This document shows, piece after piece, positions 14,083 to 25,700 of a stretch of 64,000 bases of DNA (within the stretch, counting starts at the first letter, position 1; each line of letters opens with the position of its first letter). A program made the translations under genes and the position numbers. Source of the DNA: Chlamydomonas reinhardtii (Eukaryota > Chlorophyta > Chlorophyceae > Chlamydomonadales > Chlamydomonadaceae). The stretch is from the NCBI RefSeq assembly GCF_000002595.2, contig NC_057020.1, positions 3,632,706-3,696,705 of the forward strand, read 5' to 3'. The notes under the pieces were generated by a model. It had not been told where the DNA came from. It searched no databases and worked only from the letters and a program-made list of their open reading frames with translations.

Positions 14083-14762
14083 ATGCTGAGTAGAAAGGTA
14101 ATTGGTCCCGCTGATTCTTCACACGCAACTACGCACGCATTGCACGCGTTCGCTGGCAAGGGTGCTGTAGTGATTGCTGCCTGAGGTCTGAGGAAGAGGC
14201 GCGTAGGCGGTGAAGAGCACGCAGGTTACGGGACAGGATATTAATGTATGCGTGCAACAAATGCTCACGGTCTCGCTCGTGCGTGCATGCATGACACGTA
14301 CACGGCCACGGCCTCGCACATGCAAGTAACCCAGTGCTTACTCTTCCGCCCTCAAACCTTCCCTAGTAACTTCCGCCGATCCCGTTCGCCTACGCTAACT
14401 AGCTGGCGCCCAGGAGGCGCCGTATCGTGCGTACCGTACGTGCGTAATCCATCCATACATCCAGCTCCGGTTTAAAGTAAGCCCTATCTAAATATAGACA
14501 TGCAACTGATGCAAACCGCCTGAGAGACACCACGTCACCAGACATGCAACGTACGCCGCGGGCCCGCGGCGTTGAGTCTTGTCATGCCGCGCGGACACGA
14601 TACCAGCATTCACCTGACGTGCATGCACGCGTGCTCTTCAGCTCGCCAAGCAAGGAATAAACAAACCGTACCGCAGCTCTACCTCATAAACCGCCACTTG
14701 TACATTAACTCCGGCGCTCGACCAGCCGAGCGCTCATGCACGTGCCATGTGCTGCTGGGTCT

Positions 14763-14802
14763 GGGAATTCACCAACCTGCCTCAACCCTGTCCCATCGCA
14801 CA
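14763..14802 (+). repeat. short repeat family 2, plus-strand copy
   Basis: The stretch starting gggaattcaccaacctgcc and ending aaccctgtcccatcgcaca matches, with a few substitutions, the minus strand of 41763-41820, and more loosely that of 224-314. I could not define its upstream junction or target duplication. Confidence 0.65.
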
Positions 14803-17034
14803 CATCTCATTGTATAAACCCCCGCGCCGCCCAGCTTCCAATCGATCGGGAGCGGGTGCACCCAGCTTCCATTCGGATCGCGATCCGCCTTTACTGAATG
14901 GCACGCACGCACGCACGCACTACCTGCCGCTGCTGGTGATTGGGCGCCCACGCTCTGTTGCTTCCTCCCATCCATACGCACGGCGGGCGTGTGCCGGGCC
15001 TACACCGGCTATACGCGCGGCACCCCGTGACGTGATTACTTGCCGCTGCACGATGATGCAGCATGCATGCATGTATGCATGCATGCGGCACATACGTGCG
15101 TACCTCATCGCATCAGCAGGTAGTGCACATAGCGTCATAGCACACGCACGCCATCTTCCTCCTCAAGCACAGTAGTGACCCAGCTGTCTAGCTCACACGC
15201 ACGCAACGCAGCCCGTTCCTCGTGTAAAAATTCACTTCAGACATCCTGGTGAATCGATTTAGTTCGCTCCGTACGGTTAGTACGGTTTTGCCCAAAGGAA
15301 CCTCACTCGGGCAAGCCACTCGCTCAAGCCACCCAGCAGAGAATGCCCCACCAACAGCGCGACTCGTCACAAGCAACAGCACTACCTCATGCACGGTTGC
15401 TTGGTATCCATACTTACGTCCCGCCGCCGCAGCACGATGAATAGGTAGGGCGGGCTCCGACAGGTTCTGCACACACGCAACGCTCCTGCTAGCCCCGCGC
15501 CGTGAGGCGGCACCGGACTGTCCCAACCATCCGTCCTGCCACATTCGTAGCTGGGGAGGTAAGCGCTTGTCAAGACATTTAGACAAACATGCGGCATACA
15601 GATGCTAAGGTGTACCCATCCACATGCATGCATGTTTGGCACCAGCAAACCATCCGCCTTACTTCAATCGCCGCCTTCCTTGCTTCTCTTCCTACCTCCC
15701 GGCAAAGGCCTTTCTTTCGTTCGTGTGCCAAAGCGTCCCCATGCAGACGCGCACACTTTGCTCGGTGCATACACGCTACGCACGCACACCTCAAATGATG
15801 TTTGATTGCTTGAATGGGGGCTTGCCCTGCTGGCGGCCTGCTGCCAGCCATCGCCATGCCCAAGCGCAAGCCACCGTCCACCCAACTAACCCCCGGCTAC
15901 AAGAAATTGTGAAAAACGCAAACGCTCTATCTGCTGCCACGCTCGCATGCAGCGCGTCCAGCTAGCTGTGATGTTGTGGCGGCGGCGCGCGCGCCAGCAG
16001 TGCAATGGCGGCGGCACGACCGACCACTGCACGTACACCACTCTAGCTACCTGCCCCTTAAAACCTGCTGCTCTTGGTTATTGGCACTCCTAGGTATGCT
16101 TGACGCAAGGAAACAGAGAAACGCCGCAAATACCGTAGGTCACGCACCACACTATCCCGCGTGATGACCCGCAGCAAGGCAATGGCTGGCATGCATGCAT
16201 ATGGGGTGGGTAATAACTTCCTTAGTTAACAATACCCGACTGATAGCCACTACTTTACCATCCGGCATCCGCAAGGCGTATCATCTATCTCAGCAGCAGC
16301 CAGCTAAGCCAGCAGCCTCGCTCCCAGCACACAATTCATCTCAGCAGCCAGCCTCCCAGGCAGCAGTTCATTTTAGCAGCAGCAAGCCTCCCAGGCAGTT
16401 CATCATTACGTATACGTACGTACGTACTCCGGCCCCAAAACACGTGGCACGCATGCATGCGCAATGCAGAAAACTACAGCAGCCAGCTTATTACTCGTTC
16501 TCGTGCATGCACCTCAGCAGCAGCATCCAGCCAGCAGGATGTATGGAGTGCCCCGCTAGCCCCGCGCAGATCATTATTACCAAGATTATCAAAGAAGATA
16601 AGGATATCCCCGGGTATCAATGAAGGAATATATGATAGCCCCCATCCAAGCCAGCAAGCCATTCATTCATTCAGCAGTACAGAACACGGCCTGTGCCGTA
16701 CCGACCTGCCGCCGCCAGCCGTGTCTCGCCGTACGTCATGCATATATACTTATCCTTCCCAACGCGCGCGCGCCACATCTCAGGTAGGGTGACACCCGCT
16801 CCCGCCCCACGCTCGCCCCCCCGTCTAAAACACATTACTTTGTGACTATCCACCAAAATCCAAAGCCAACCCTACCATCGAAGTAAGGTAGGTGCGTCAT
16901 TCGGCAGATAGATCAGTAGTAAGGACACGCCCATCAGAAGCGAAACATACATGCACAATCAATGCGGCCCCAATCAAGCAACTGCTGCGAAGAAAGTATC
17001 TCAGCTACTATTGCAATGCGTGCGTGGACAGAGC

Positions 17035-17037
<3 letters not shown>

Positions 17038-17088
<51 letters not shown>
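17038..17088. repeat. (CA)n microsatellite
   Basis: About 25 CA units without interruption; a shorter (CA)n run follows at 17149-17158. Confidence 0.95.
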
Positions 17089-17089
<1 letters not shown>

Positions 17090-17786
17090 CTCTGCGCGCG
17101 TGTATGGCGGAAGGTTCCGTTTGTTTTTTGTATGTTTAACACACAGACACACACACACAGCTGCGTGTTACCTATTTCGTGTTACTTCTAACACACAGCG
17201 CCCAGCAGCTAGCTACCTAGCTAGCAGGCAGATACGCGGGTAGCTAGACGCAACCTATCTATCAACACACAAACGTCCAGCAGTAAGTACGTGTTATGAT
17301 GACCTCGATCGACATGCATGAATGGCTGGATGGATGGCCCGCTCATCATCACACCAAAATTACTACATTCATACTTCCGTCCTGGGTATGCATGTAGGCC
17401 ATCCATCAGTCAAGACTCAGTCATGGTAACTCCTACTCGGGAGCCTCTGCCGCATGCGTGCACGCACAGCCAGCAGAGCGCATCTGGGCTGGCTCCTTTA
17501 TGCCATACATACGGCGGCCGCCGCACTATCTAGAAACCTTAGTTTGAGTTAGTTGCTTGCACTTATATCTGCTAACTAGATTGCTAGCTAGCTAGGCAGG
17601 CGATGCGTGCCTACCTTGATTGCCCCTTCTGCTGGCACCGCATTGTTTGCTGATAGCTAGATAGATTGGCTGCTGCCGTTGTCAAGCTCTCAGCAGCGTT
17701 TTGCCTCGCCTACCATGTATTTGCGCGCTGTTCTGTGCACAGGGCGGGGGCGACTGCTGGTTCAGTGGCCATCAGCAGCAGCAGGG

Positions 17787-20453
17787 CTAGTAGCAGGGCC
17801 CGCCGCCGCAGGGGCCATCCGACCACATACCAGTGTCCGAGCCACCGCCACCTGTTGCTGAGAAGGACGTTGTCATGCCGCATGTTGGGGGCGTGCCAGG
17901 AGCTGTGGGCGGCGACTGCTGCTGCTGCAGCAGCCACACACCGCTGCTGGCGGCGCCGCTGCCGCCGCCACCAGCGCCGCACTGCTGATGAGTCAACGCA
18001 TGCAAATAACCGCCGCCGGTTCCGTAACTGCTGCTGCTGGTGTTCCCGCCGCCGCCAGCGGCGGCGTGGCTAGCGCGGCGGTAGTCCCAAGTCGCGGTCA
18101 CCGGCGGCGGCGGAGCTGGCGGCAACCCAAGCTTGGTCGCGAGGCCGTCCACGCCGCCGCCATCATTCCCAAACAGCAGATGGGAGCGCAGCGGCGCACC
18201 GGCAACGGCATTCTTAACGCCGACGCCGCTATAGTAATGCTGTTGCGAGCCGCTGCCGCCGCCATCGCTGCCGCCGCCGCCGCCCTGCTGCATCTTCATC
18301 CAACTGTCGGCGAGGTTGTTGTTGATGCAACCCGCCGCCGCCGCCGCCGCCGGCTGCTGCAGTTGTTGCATGCACAACATCATGGTCACCGTGGTGGTAC
18401 CGCCGCTCTTGCCAATGCCATCTGCTGCGTTGCCGCTGAATCCGCTCTCACCAACATCACTACCAGCAGCAGCAGCAGCGCCATCAGTAGCTGCAGCCGC
18501 CTCCGCCGCGACATCATAGCCGCTGCCGCCGGTTGACCAGGCGCGACTACTGCCATGGCCGCCGCCTATGGTGTTTGGGCCGCTGCTGCGGCCGCAATCC
18601 ATCGGCAGCTGCTGCAGCAGCTCAGATGGCGGCGGCGGCGTGGGCGAAGCAGACATCGCCGCCATGGATTTGTTGTACGGCTGCATCATGGCGGCGGCGG
18701 CGGCGGCTGGCTGTTGCGGCTGCGGCGGCGGCAGCGGCTGCGGCGGCGGAGGCGGGCCCGCCGGGTGCGCGCCAGAAGCGTGGGCCCCTAGGTCTTGCTG
18801 ATATGCACGCCCACTACTGCCGCTGGCACCAAAGGTGTCCTGCGGAGCTGGCTCACCGAACACTGTCTCCCACACCTCGGCGCCTCCGTCTGTCCAGGAG
18901 CAGTACAGCCGCTGCTCCGGCTGCTGCTGGTGCTGTTGCAGCAGCTGCAGCTGCAGCTGGTGCTGCTGTTGCATTTGCAGGAGGTAATCAACCTCGCCGC
19001 CGCCGCCGGCAATACTTCCTGCTACGTTCAACGGTGGCGGCTGCAGCATCCGCACAGCGCCATCGCCTGCTGCTGCAGCCGCCGCTAGCGCCATGCCGCT
19101 ACTATCGCTGCCGTTGCCGCCGCCGCCGCTCGCCGCCATCCAGCCTCCGCGCTGATGTGGCACGACTGCCGCGGCGGCGGCGGCGGCGGCGGCGGCAGAC
19201 ACAGGCGTGGTCAGCGACGCGGCTCGCATGAGGTTGCCGCTGCTACTGCCCATCCTGAAACCGCCGCCGCCACCTCCGCCGCCCCCGCCCCAACCACCGC
19301 TAGCTGCAGTAGTTGCAGTGCCAAGAAGTGGCGAGGTGTACTGCTGTTGCTGCTGCTGTTGCGCGAACGTGCCGTATCCCGTCGCGGGCGCCGAAGCGAA
19401 CATGCCGCCGCCTTGCTGCTGCTCCTGCCGCTGCTGGTTTTGCCAGTAGGCCTGAGACGACATGGCCGCGGCGGGGACACCCTGGCGACCGAACAAGGTG
19501 CCCGCAGCGGCGTGGGCCTGTTGCTGCTGCTGCTGTTGCTGGTTGTAGTAGGGGCCGGGCGCAGCCACGCCAGGAGCAGCAGGGAAGCCTGTGGCTGCGT
19601 CGCCGGCCGCTGCGGGGTCAGGCTTGATGTAATAATACTGCTGCTGCAGCTGCAGCTGTTGTGTGTGTTGCTGCTGAGACTCTTGCTGCGGTGGGTCCAT
19701 GTCAGCGGCGTGCTGCCATTGCCACGTAAGCTGCTGCTGCTGCTGCTGTTGCTGCTGCAGCTGTGGCGGCGGCGGCGGTGGCGGTGGCGGTGGCACATTC
19801 ATGGTCAGGTGCGGTGCGTCGCCGGCGGCGGCGGCGGCCTGCGTAACGCCAGCCCAACCAGCGCCCAGCTGGCCCACGCTGTATCCCTGTGGCACCTGCA
19901 TTGATGGCGCCATTTGCTGCCTTATTAACTGCTCATGCTCATGCATGTGGGGCTCCAGCTTGATGGCGGCTGCTGGTCCCGGCGCCATCGACGACATCAG
20001 AGGCGTCTGCTGGTGCTGCTCAATTCCCGCGGCGGCCGCCCCAGCACCTGCTGGGGAGGAAGCTGTCTCCAGCTCGCTAGTCCTGCGCTGTGGCCGGCCA
20101 TGTTGATCCAACCACACCCCCAGGGCCTCGACGACATAGTAACGTCTTCGTAGCTGGCCGGAAGGCTGCGGGACCAACGCCGCACCAACGACCCGTGGAT
20201 GTTCAGAATGCCCAAACTGGCAACTCGCGTTGTACACCTCCTGCGAACGCAATGACCAGTACAGGCATGCAAATATACGCATGAGACATTGCTGCACACG
20301 CATATAGGAAAACAGGCCCAGCATGCAGCTGACCTACGGGCGCTGCCCAGCCATCCAGCCAGCAGCTTGCGGACCCCGCCAGCTCACCTCCAGCTCGGCT
20401 TGTCCCTGCTCATCAGGAAGCCAGGGCGCCAAGATTAGGTCATTCTGCTGCAT
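17787..20453 (-). CDS. Gln/Gly/Ala-rich protein of unknown function
   Basis: Two exons, 20388-20453 and 17787-20240, joined in phase 0, about 839 residues. Not recognised. The first about 85 residues are of normal complexity (MQQNDLILAPWLPDEQGQ in exon 1; HPRVVGAALVPQPSGQLRRR and YYVVEALGVWLDQHGRP in exon 2) and look like a small folded domain split by the intron. The rest is low complexity: poly-Gln, poly-Gly, poly-Pro and poly-Ala runs with few charges. Two possible sumoylation-type sites are visible, AIKLEP and YIKPDP. The composition resembles disordered transcriptional regulators, but no DNA-binding domain is seen, so a regulatory role is only a guess. Several long antisense frames are shadows of the CAG-type repeats. 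The ATG at 20453 is the first one open into the donor at 20387; an earlier exon cannot be excluded. Confidence 0.65.
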
Positions 20454-21331
20454 TCTGGAGCCCCTGAAAACCTGGGGGCCTTCGTAGGGTCGTCGTTTCT
20501 GCTGGGCGCGACGATTTCGTGCGCGCGCGTCAACACTATCGCGCGTAGAAAACCTTTTGAGAAGTAGATAAGTGATCCGATGTAACTTACGTATGCAGTT
20601 GCGTATTGTCGTTTGAGCTCGTCAGTGCACAGTCGGGCCCCACAGCACGAGGGGCTCGTTCGCTCGCTCGCTTCCTATGCACTACTCGCTCCTTCACCTA
20701 ACTCCGCACCATTTTCGACTTGATTCCAGGCCGTTCAGTAGTCAATAATGATTTCTACTGTGTGTGATTTGAAGCACAATACGCAGGATGCGGTGAGGGG
20801 GAAACCGGCCTGCAAGGGTGGCATTGCATTCAGTCGCCCTTTTAGCACCTGGAAAATGCTTTCCATGCCTATAATTAAAACACTCAACGTACTGCGATTA
20901 CCAACGGGACTGCAAAAGGCCCTGCTGCAATGAAGTTTTGCCCGCGTTAACACGTGCACAGCGTTCGCAGCGTGTATGTTATGTTATAGTTCTTGACCAC
21001 ATGTCCACGAACTGTAAGCGCGCACGCGGCCGTGAATGAAGTCATCAAGAGTCTGTCAGCCGATAGTCTTTTGTCGCCCGCGCATGATGTAGCTTTACAT
21101 CGCATTGATGCTATTGGGGCAAGAATCTGTGACGCGTTTCCTGACCCCCGTCACGCTGAAACCGCTGCGCACCCCGTCCGTGTGCGTCGCCGCTCTGCGT
21201 GGCGCAAAGCGACCGCCGGTGCACTGGAGGCGCATGTCCCTGCTTGCGCTGGTGCTACGGATGCATATGGATGCGTATGGTGCTGCTTGAGCCCCTTGCA
21301 TGCATCCATATTCCCTGGGTCGGCAGCAGGT
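20454..21331. other. no gene seen (20454-21331)
   Basis: The 5' side of the Gln-rich gene, then unremarkable sequence up to the tandem array. 20500-20950 is comparatively AT-rich. No domain or splice-consistent exon was found. Confidence 0.6.
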
Positions 21332-22503
21332 GGTTAGGTATGTGGGGGAGGGGGGTTGTCTGCAACCATCGGCCATACTGGGCCACGGTAACGCCTGGAA
21401 ACACGGGCTCGCAGATCGGCGCTGGGTGACGCACATTCCCTAATCAGGGGCCTCCTCCTGCCCCGGCGCATCGGCGCCAACTGGCTTGCAGACCGGCTTC
21501 TAGTAAGCAGGATAGCTCTCGCGGGGAAACCATCAGAACCCGCCGCACCAGCGTCCGCACCCGTAGAGCAGCGACCTAGGAAGGCCGAGATGGCGCTCGT
21601 TCGGGGAAGTTCGGCACAAGTATGTTCAGTGCCTACACAGGTAACGGAGCCGAACCGTTCCTGATGGGTTTCGATCCTGCGACCTTGATGTGACTCCGAC
21701 ACCCAACTCCGGCATCGTGGCGCAAGACCACCCGCGTACAAAGCCCACGGGCGGGCGGGTTGGTTAGGTATGTGGGGGAGGGGGGTTGTCTGCAACCATC
21801 GGCCATACTGGGCCACGGTAACGCCTCGACACACGGGCTCGCAGATCGGCGCTGGGTGACGCACATTCCCTAATCAGGGGCCTCCTCCTGCCCCGGCGCA
21901 TCAGCGCCAACTGGCTCGCAGACCGGCTTCTAGAAAGCAGGATAGCTCTCGCGGGGAAACCATCAGAACCCGCCGCACCAGCGTCCTCACCCGTAGAGCA
22001 GCGACCTAGGAAGGCCGAGATGGCGCTCTTTCGGGGAAGTTCGGCACAAGTATGTTCCGTGCCTACACAGGCAGGTTAGGTATGTGGGGGAGGGGGGTTG
22101 TCTGCAACCATCGGCCATACTGGGCCACGGTAACGCCTCGAAACACGGGCTCGCAGATCGGCGCTGGGTGACGCACATTCCCTAATCAGGGGCCTCCTCC
22201 TGCCCCGGCGCATCAGCGCCAACTGGCTCGCAGACCGGCTTCTAGAAAGCAGGATAGCTCTCGCGGGGAAACCATCAGAACCCGCCGCACCAGCGTCCTC
22301 ACCCGTAGAGCAGCGACCTGGGAAGGCCGAGATGGCGCTCGTTCTGGGAAGTTCGGCACAAGTATGTTCAGTGCCTACACAGGTAACGGAGCCGAACCGT
22401 TCCTGATGGGTTTCGATCTTGCGACCGTGATGTGACTCCGGCACCCAACTCCGGCATCGTGGCGCAAGACCACCCGCGTACAAAGCCCACGGGCGGGCGT
22501 TGG
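21332..22503. repeat. tandem array of three units at the LINE 3' side
   Basis: Three head-to-tail units each start ggttaggtatgtggggg: 21332-21761 (430 bp), 21762-22073 (312 bp) and 22074 to about 22503 (430 bp). They differ by only a few bases. The middle unit lacks the last about 118 bp (the module from gtaacggagccgaaccg to cccacgggcgggcg), which units 1 and 3 share. No coding potential is seen in either strand. Confidence 0.9.
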
Positions 22504-22746
22504 CGGGCGAGGTTAGCTGATAGAGGTTACATGTGGGACGACAGCCGTGGACTAGCCAGGGCCCCAAAAACGTACGAGACACGCACGCTCACCCGAGGAG
22601 AGATCCCCGAATGACCCCCATGCTCCTCGCCTCCGGAGAGGGGAGGAACCCCAGGCCCGGCTCACCGCAAACGCTAGCGCTGCTCACCTAAGCCGTGGGT
22701 CGGCGTCATAAGACTACCTCTTATTGCGAGTCCCTAAGCTGACAAG
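22504..22746 (-). other. LINE 3' untranslated segment
   Basis: Non-coding sequence between the ORF2 stop and the tandem array. It begins on the plus strand with ttggcgggcgaggttagctg, which may be a degraded start of a further array unit. It contains a small inverted pair, cctccggagagg. Confidence 0.5.
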
Positions 22747-25700
22747 CTAGGGTGAGGCCGGTGGCGAGTCCGCTGTTGGCCCTACCAAGATAACCCCTCC
22801 AACATCATCTGACGCTAGGAATGGGTGCTGGTTCGGGACAAGGTCCCAGCGGCGCGGAGGCCGACGCAGACTCACAAACGCAGCTAGCCGTGACCAGAAG
22901 TCCGCAATCACCTCCACACCGATCCTTCGCACAACAGCAACCTCCGCAGTCCGGTCTGCAGCATCACGGCAAGCGTAAAGGCGCTGTCGGCCGTATTCCA
23001 GGGCCGCCACAGCAGCCAAGCACACGATGTCCCACACCGCCTGCGATAGCCCTGGTGGCGCCTGTACTAACCACAACTGGTTCCGTGTGATGTCCACATT
23101 CGCATGCTCCCGCATCACATCACGCAGAGCCTCCGCCACCACACAGTCCCAGAAGTGATGAACCCTAGCCCCAGCAGTCATCTGAGTCCCACACGGGCAT
23201 TTCTCCACGCGTCCATCTGCGGCCCACGCCGCAAGCATCCCAAAGCCCGTGAACCCATTGACTGCCAGACGCCAGAGCGGTTCCTTGTGTCGCGGCTCCC
23301 ACACCAAAGCCCACAGCCGCGCCAGGGCCGCCCGCAGCGCATGAATCGCTTCCGCTGGCGGCGCGGCGCCGCTGTAGGCCTCTTGGATGAAGGCCAAGTG
23401 ACGCACGCGGAGTGCGTCGTACGCAGGCGCAAGTTGAAGCTGGGTTGCCTGCTTCACCGTAAGGGTCAGCAAGGGCACGTCAGCCGCGCCATGCCGCCAC
23501 CCCAGGCTCTGCGCAAGCAGCAGCCATACCTGGGGGGCAGGAGGCGCGGAGGCCGCGCCGCCAGGCGCATGTAATGTGGCCGACGCCGCCACCCTCCACG
23601 CCGCCGGTACACGGGCCAGCAGCGCGGAGAATTGGGCAGCAGCATCCGGGCCGGACTGCAGCTCCGGCGGCACGCGCGCCATATCCGCAATGCGCAGGAT
23701 GGGGCGCAGGACGGACCGCTTGTACTGCATAGTGCAGCGACGCGCGAGGCGCGGCCCCAGCGCACCAGCCGGCTTGGAAGCCACCAGCTGGCGCACCGCG
23801 GCCAGCGCCTCCCAGCACCGCACTGCCGTGCCGAGCGTGAGCAGACCCGGTAGCGCCATGAGAGCCGGGAAGTCACGTTCCAAGCCACCCGCCTGAAGCC
23901 CCGCCGCACACGGCAAGACAGGATTGCCCCAGAGCGGAAGTGCAAAGCACCAGGGCCCGGGCACCAGCACAGCCGGGCGTAGGATGGTGACCGGAGGCAG
24001 GTAGCTGAGGGCACCCAGGAGGCGCACGAGGGCCGGGCAGGTTGCCGCCACCGGCTGGCCGAAGATTGCACAGCCATCGGCAGCGGGTCCGACACCGCCG
24101 GCCGCCCGCTGCATCGTCAGGACGCAGAGGGGGTGGGCGGCCGTGTGTAGCTGCTGCACCAGGGCGGTGGCGGCGGCTGTCCACGGCGGTACGTAGGTGC
24201 CGGCCGCAGAGCCGTGCATGTGCTGCAGCCAGCGCACAGCCAACACAGCGTGCCGGGCGCGCACGTGTTCCACCACCGGCAGCAGTCCAAAGCCGCCATC
24301 GCGTGGCGGCAGGGCGACGCAGTCGGAGGGGAGGCCGGGAAGTCGGGCCCGGCCAGCACCTTGCGGCGTGGCAACGATGATGCGGCGGTCCACAAACCGC
24401 ACAAGCGTTTTGAGGAAGTCTGCCAAAACCGTCTGCGGCGGCAGACCCGCAAACTCCATATGGTAGAGCACACGGCTGACGGCGTAGGAGGAGGCACAGA
24501 AGCCACGGCCAAAGGCAGTTAGGGGGAGGCCGCAGAGCGTCCCCAGGGTGCCAATGGCAGGGGAGAGGGAAGGAGCCCCCTGGGCTGCAGCCGTGCCAAG
24601 TGGGAGGTCGTAGAAGACCACACCCAGCGTGCGCGAGTGCGAGACTACGCGCAAGCCATGCGCCATAGCAACTGTGTTGGGCGGGGCAGGCGCGGCTACG
24701 GCACCGCCAGCACCCGCGGCGGAGCCGCCGGCCGTCACGCCACCAGTGACCACAACACCGGCAGCTGCCCAAACCGCGCCCGCCCGAGAAGGCACCGCAC
24801 CACCGGCCGCCAAGCTGCCCCCACCAGAGTGGCTGGCGCCGGGGCCGCCGCCAGCCACCGCGACACCAGCCGCCGCGCCGCCGGCAGCCATGCCGCCGGC
24901 AGCTGCCACACTGGTCGCCGCCACGCCGTGAGCTGCCATGTTACCAGCCGCTGCGCCGCCAGCCGCCAAGCCAGCAGCGACAGCGCGGGCGGGAGCAGGA
25001 GTGGCGCGGCGCCGTGCACCGATGGGCAGAAGCTCCACTTTGTCGAGGTTAAGGCGCTGCCCAGAGGCGGCGCGGAAGGTCTCCATAGCTGCCAGGAAAC
25101 CAGGCACGTTGGCCATCCGACGCAGGAACGGCGCAGCGTCGTCCGCATAGGCAGTAGCGACGAGGCGGATATCCGCCCAGGAGACACCAAAGCCCGCGCG
25201 GTCGAGGTAGGCGAAGAGGGCCTGGGCCGGCGCCAAGTACAAAGGAGGCGCCAGCGGGCACCCCTGCCGTACGCCCGCAATGATGAGGACGAAGGCCGAC
25301 AGGTAGCCGTTAGCCAGGGCGGCAGAGCGCGTGCCCGTAAGCAGCAGCTTGACCCAGGCCAGGAAGCCACTGCCAACGCCCATGACTGCCAAGCACCGGT
25401 ACAGGAAGTTGCGGTCCAGGGTGTCGTAGGCTTTGTAGAAGTCCAGGAAGGCCACAACGCCGCGGTCAGCGTCAGCGGTGCTGCCCGCAGCGCCCCCGCC
25501 CCCGCCACCGCCGCCAGGGCCACCGCCTTCGGCCACCCGCATGAGCTCCGGCAGGAGCTGCAGCAGTAGGACGTTGTCGGCGATGCGGCGCCCGGGCAGG
25601 AAGGCTGTCTGGGCGGGGTGGATGACGTTGCTGAAGACGGGGATGAGCCGCCTGGCGAGGACACGGGCCAGCGTGCGGTAGTCCGTGCCGAGCAGCGTAA

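Larger units (their letters stand above)
14083..17786. other. gene-free region rich in self-complementary short repeats
   Basis: 3.7 kb with no supportable exon. It is crowded with 4-bp palindromes in tandem: gcatgc/catg runs (15060-15086 and many shorter ones), tacgtacgtac (16408-16428), ctagctagc (17206-17226, 17581-17598), plus cacgcacgcacg (14904-14923) and imperfect CAG-rich repeats at 16290-16400. GC content is lower than in the genes. It lies between the convergent ORC4 and Gln-rich genes, so part of it is 3' UTR. Confidence 0.7.

Noticed and set aside
17988-19904. Long plus-strand open frames opposite the Gln-rich gene
   Set aside because: Produced by CTG/GCC repeats; they read poly-Leu/Cys/Arg without a start context or splice partners.
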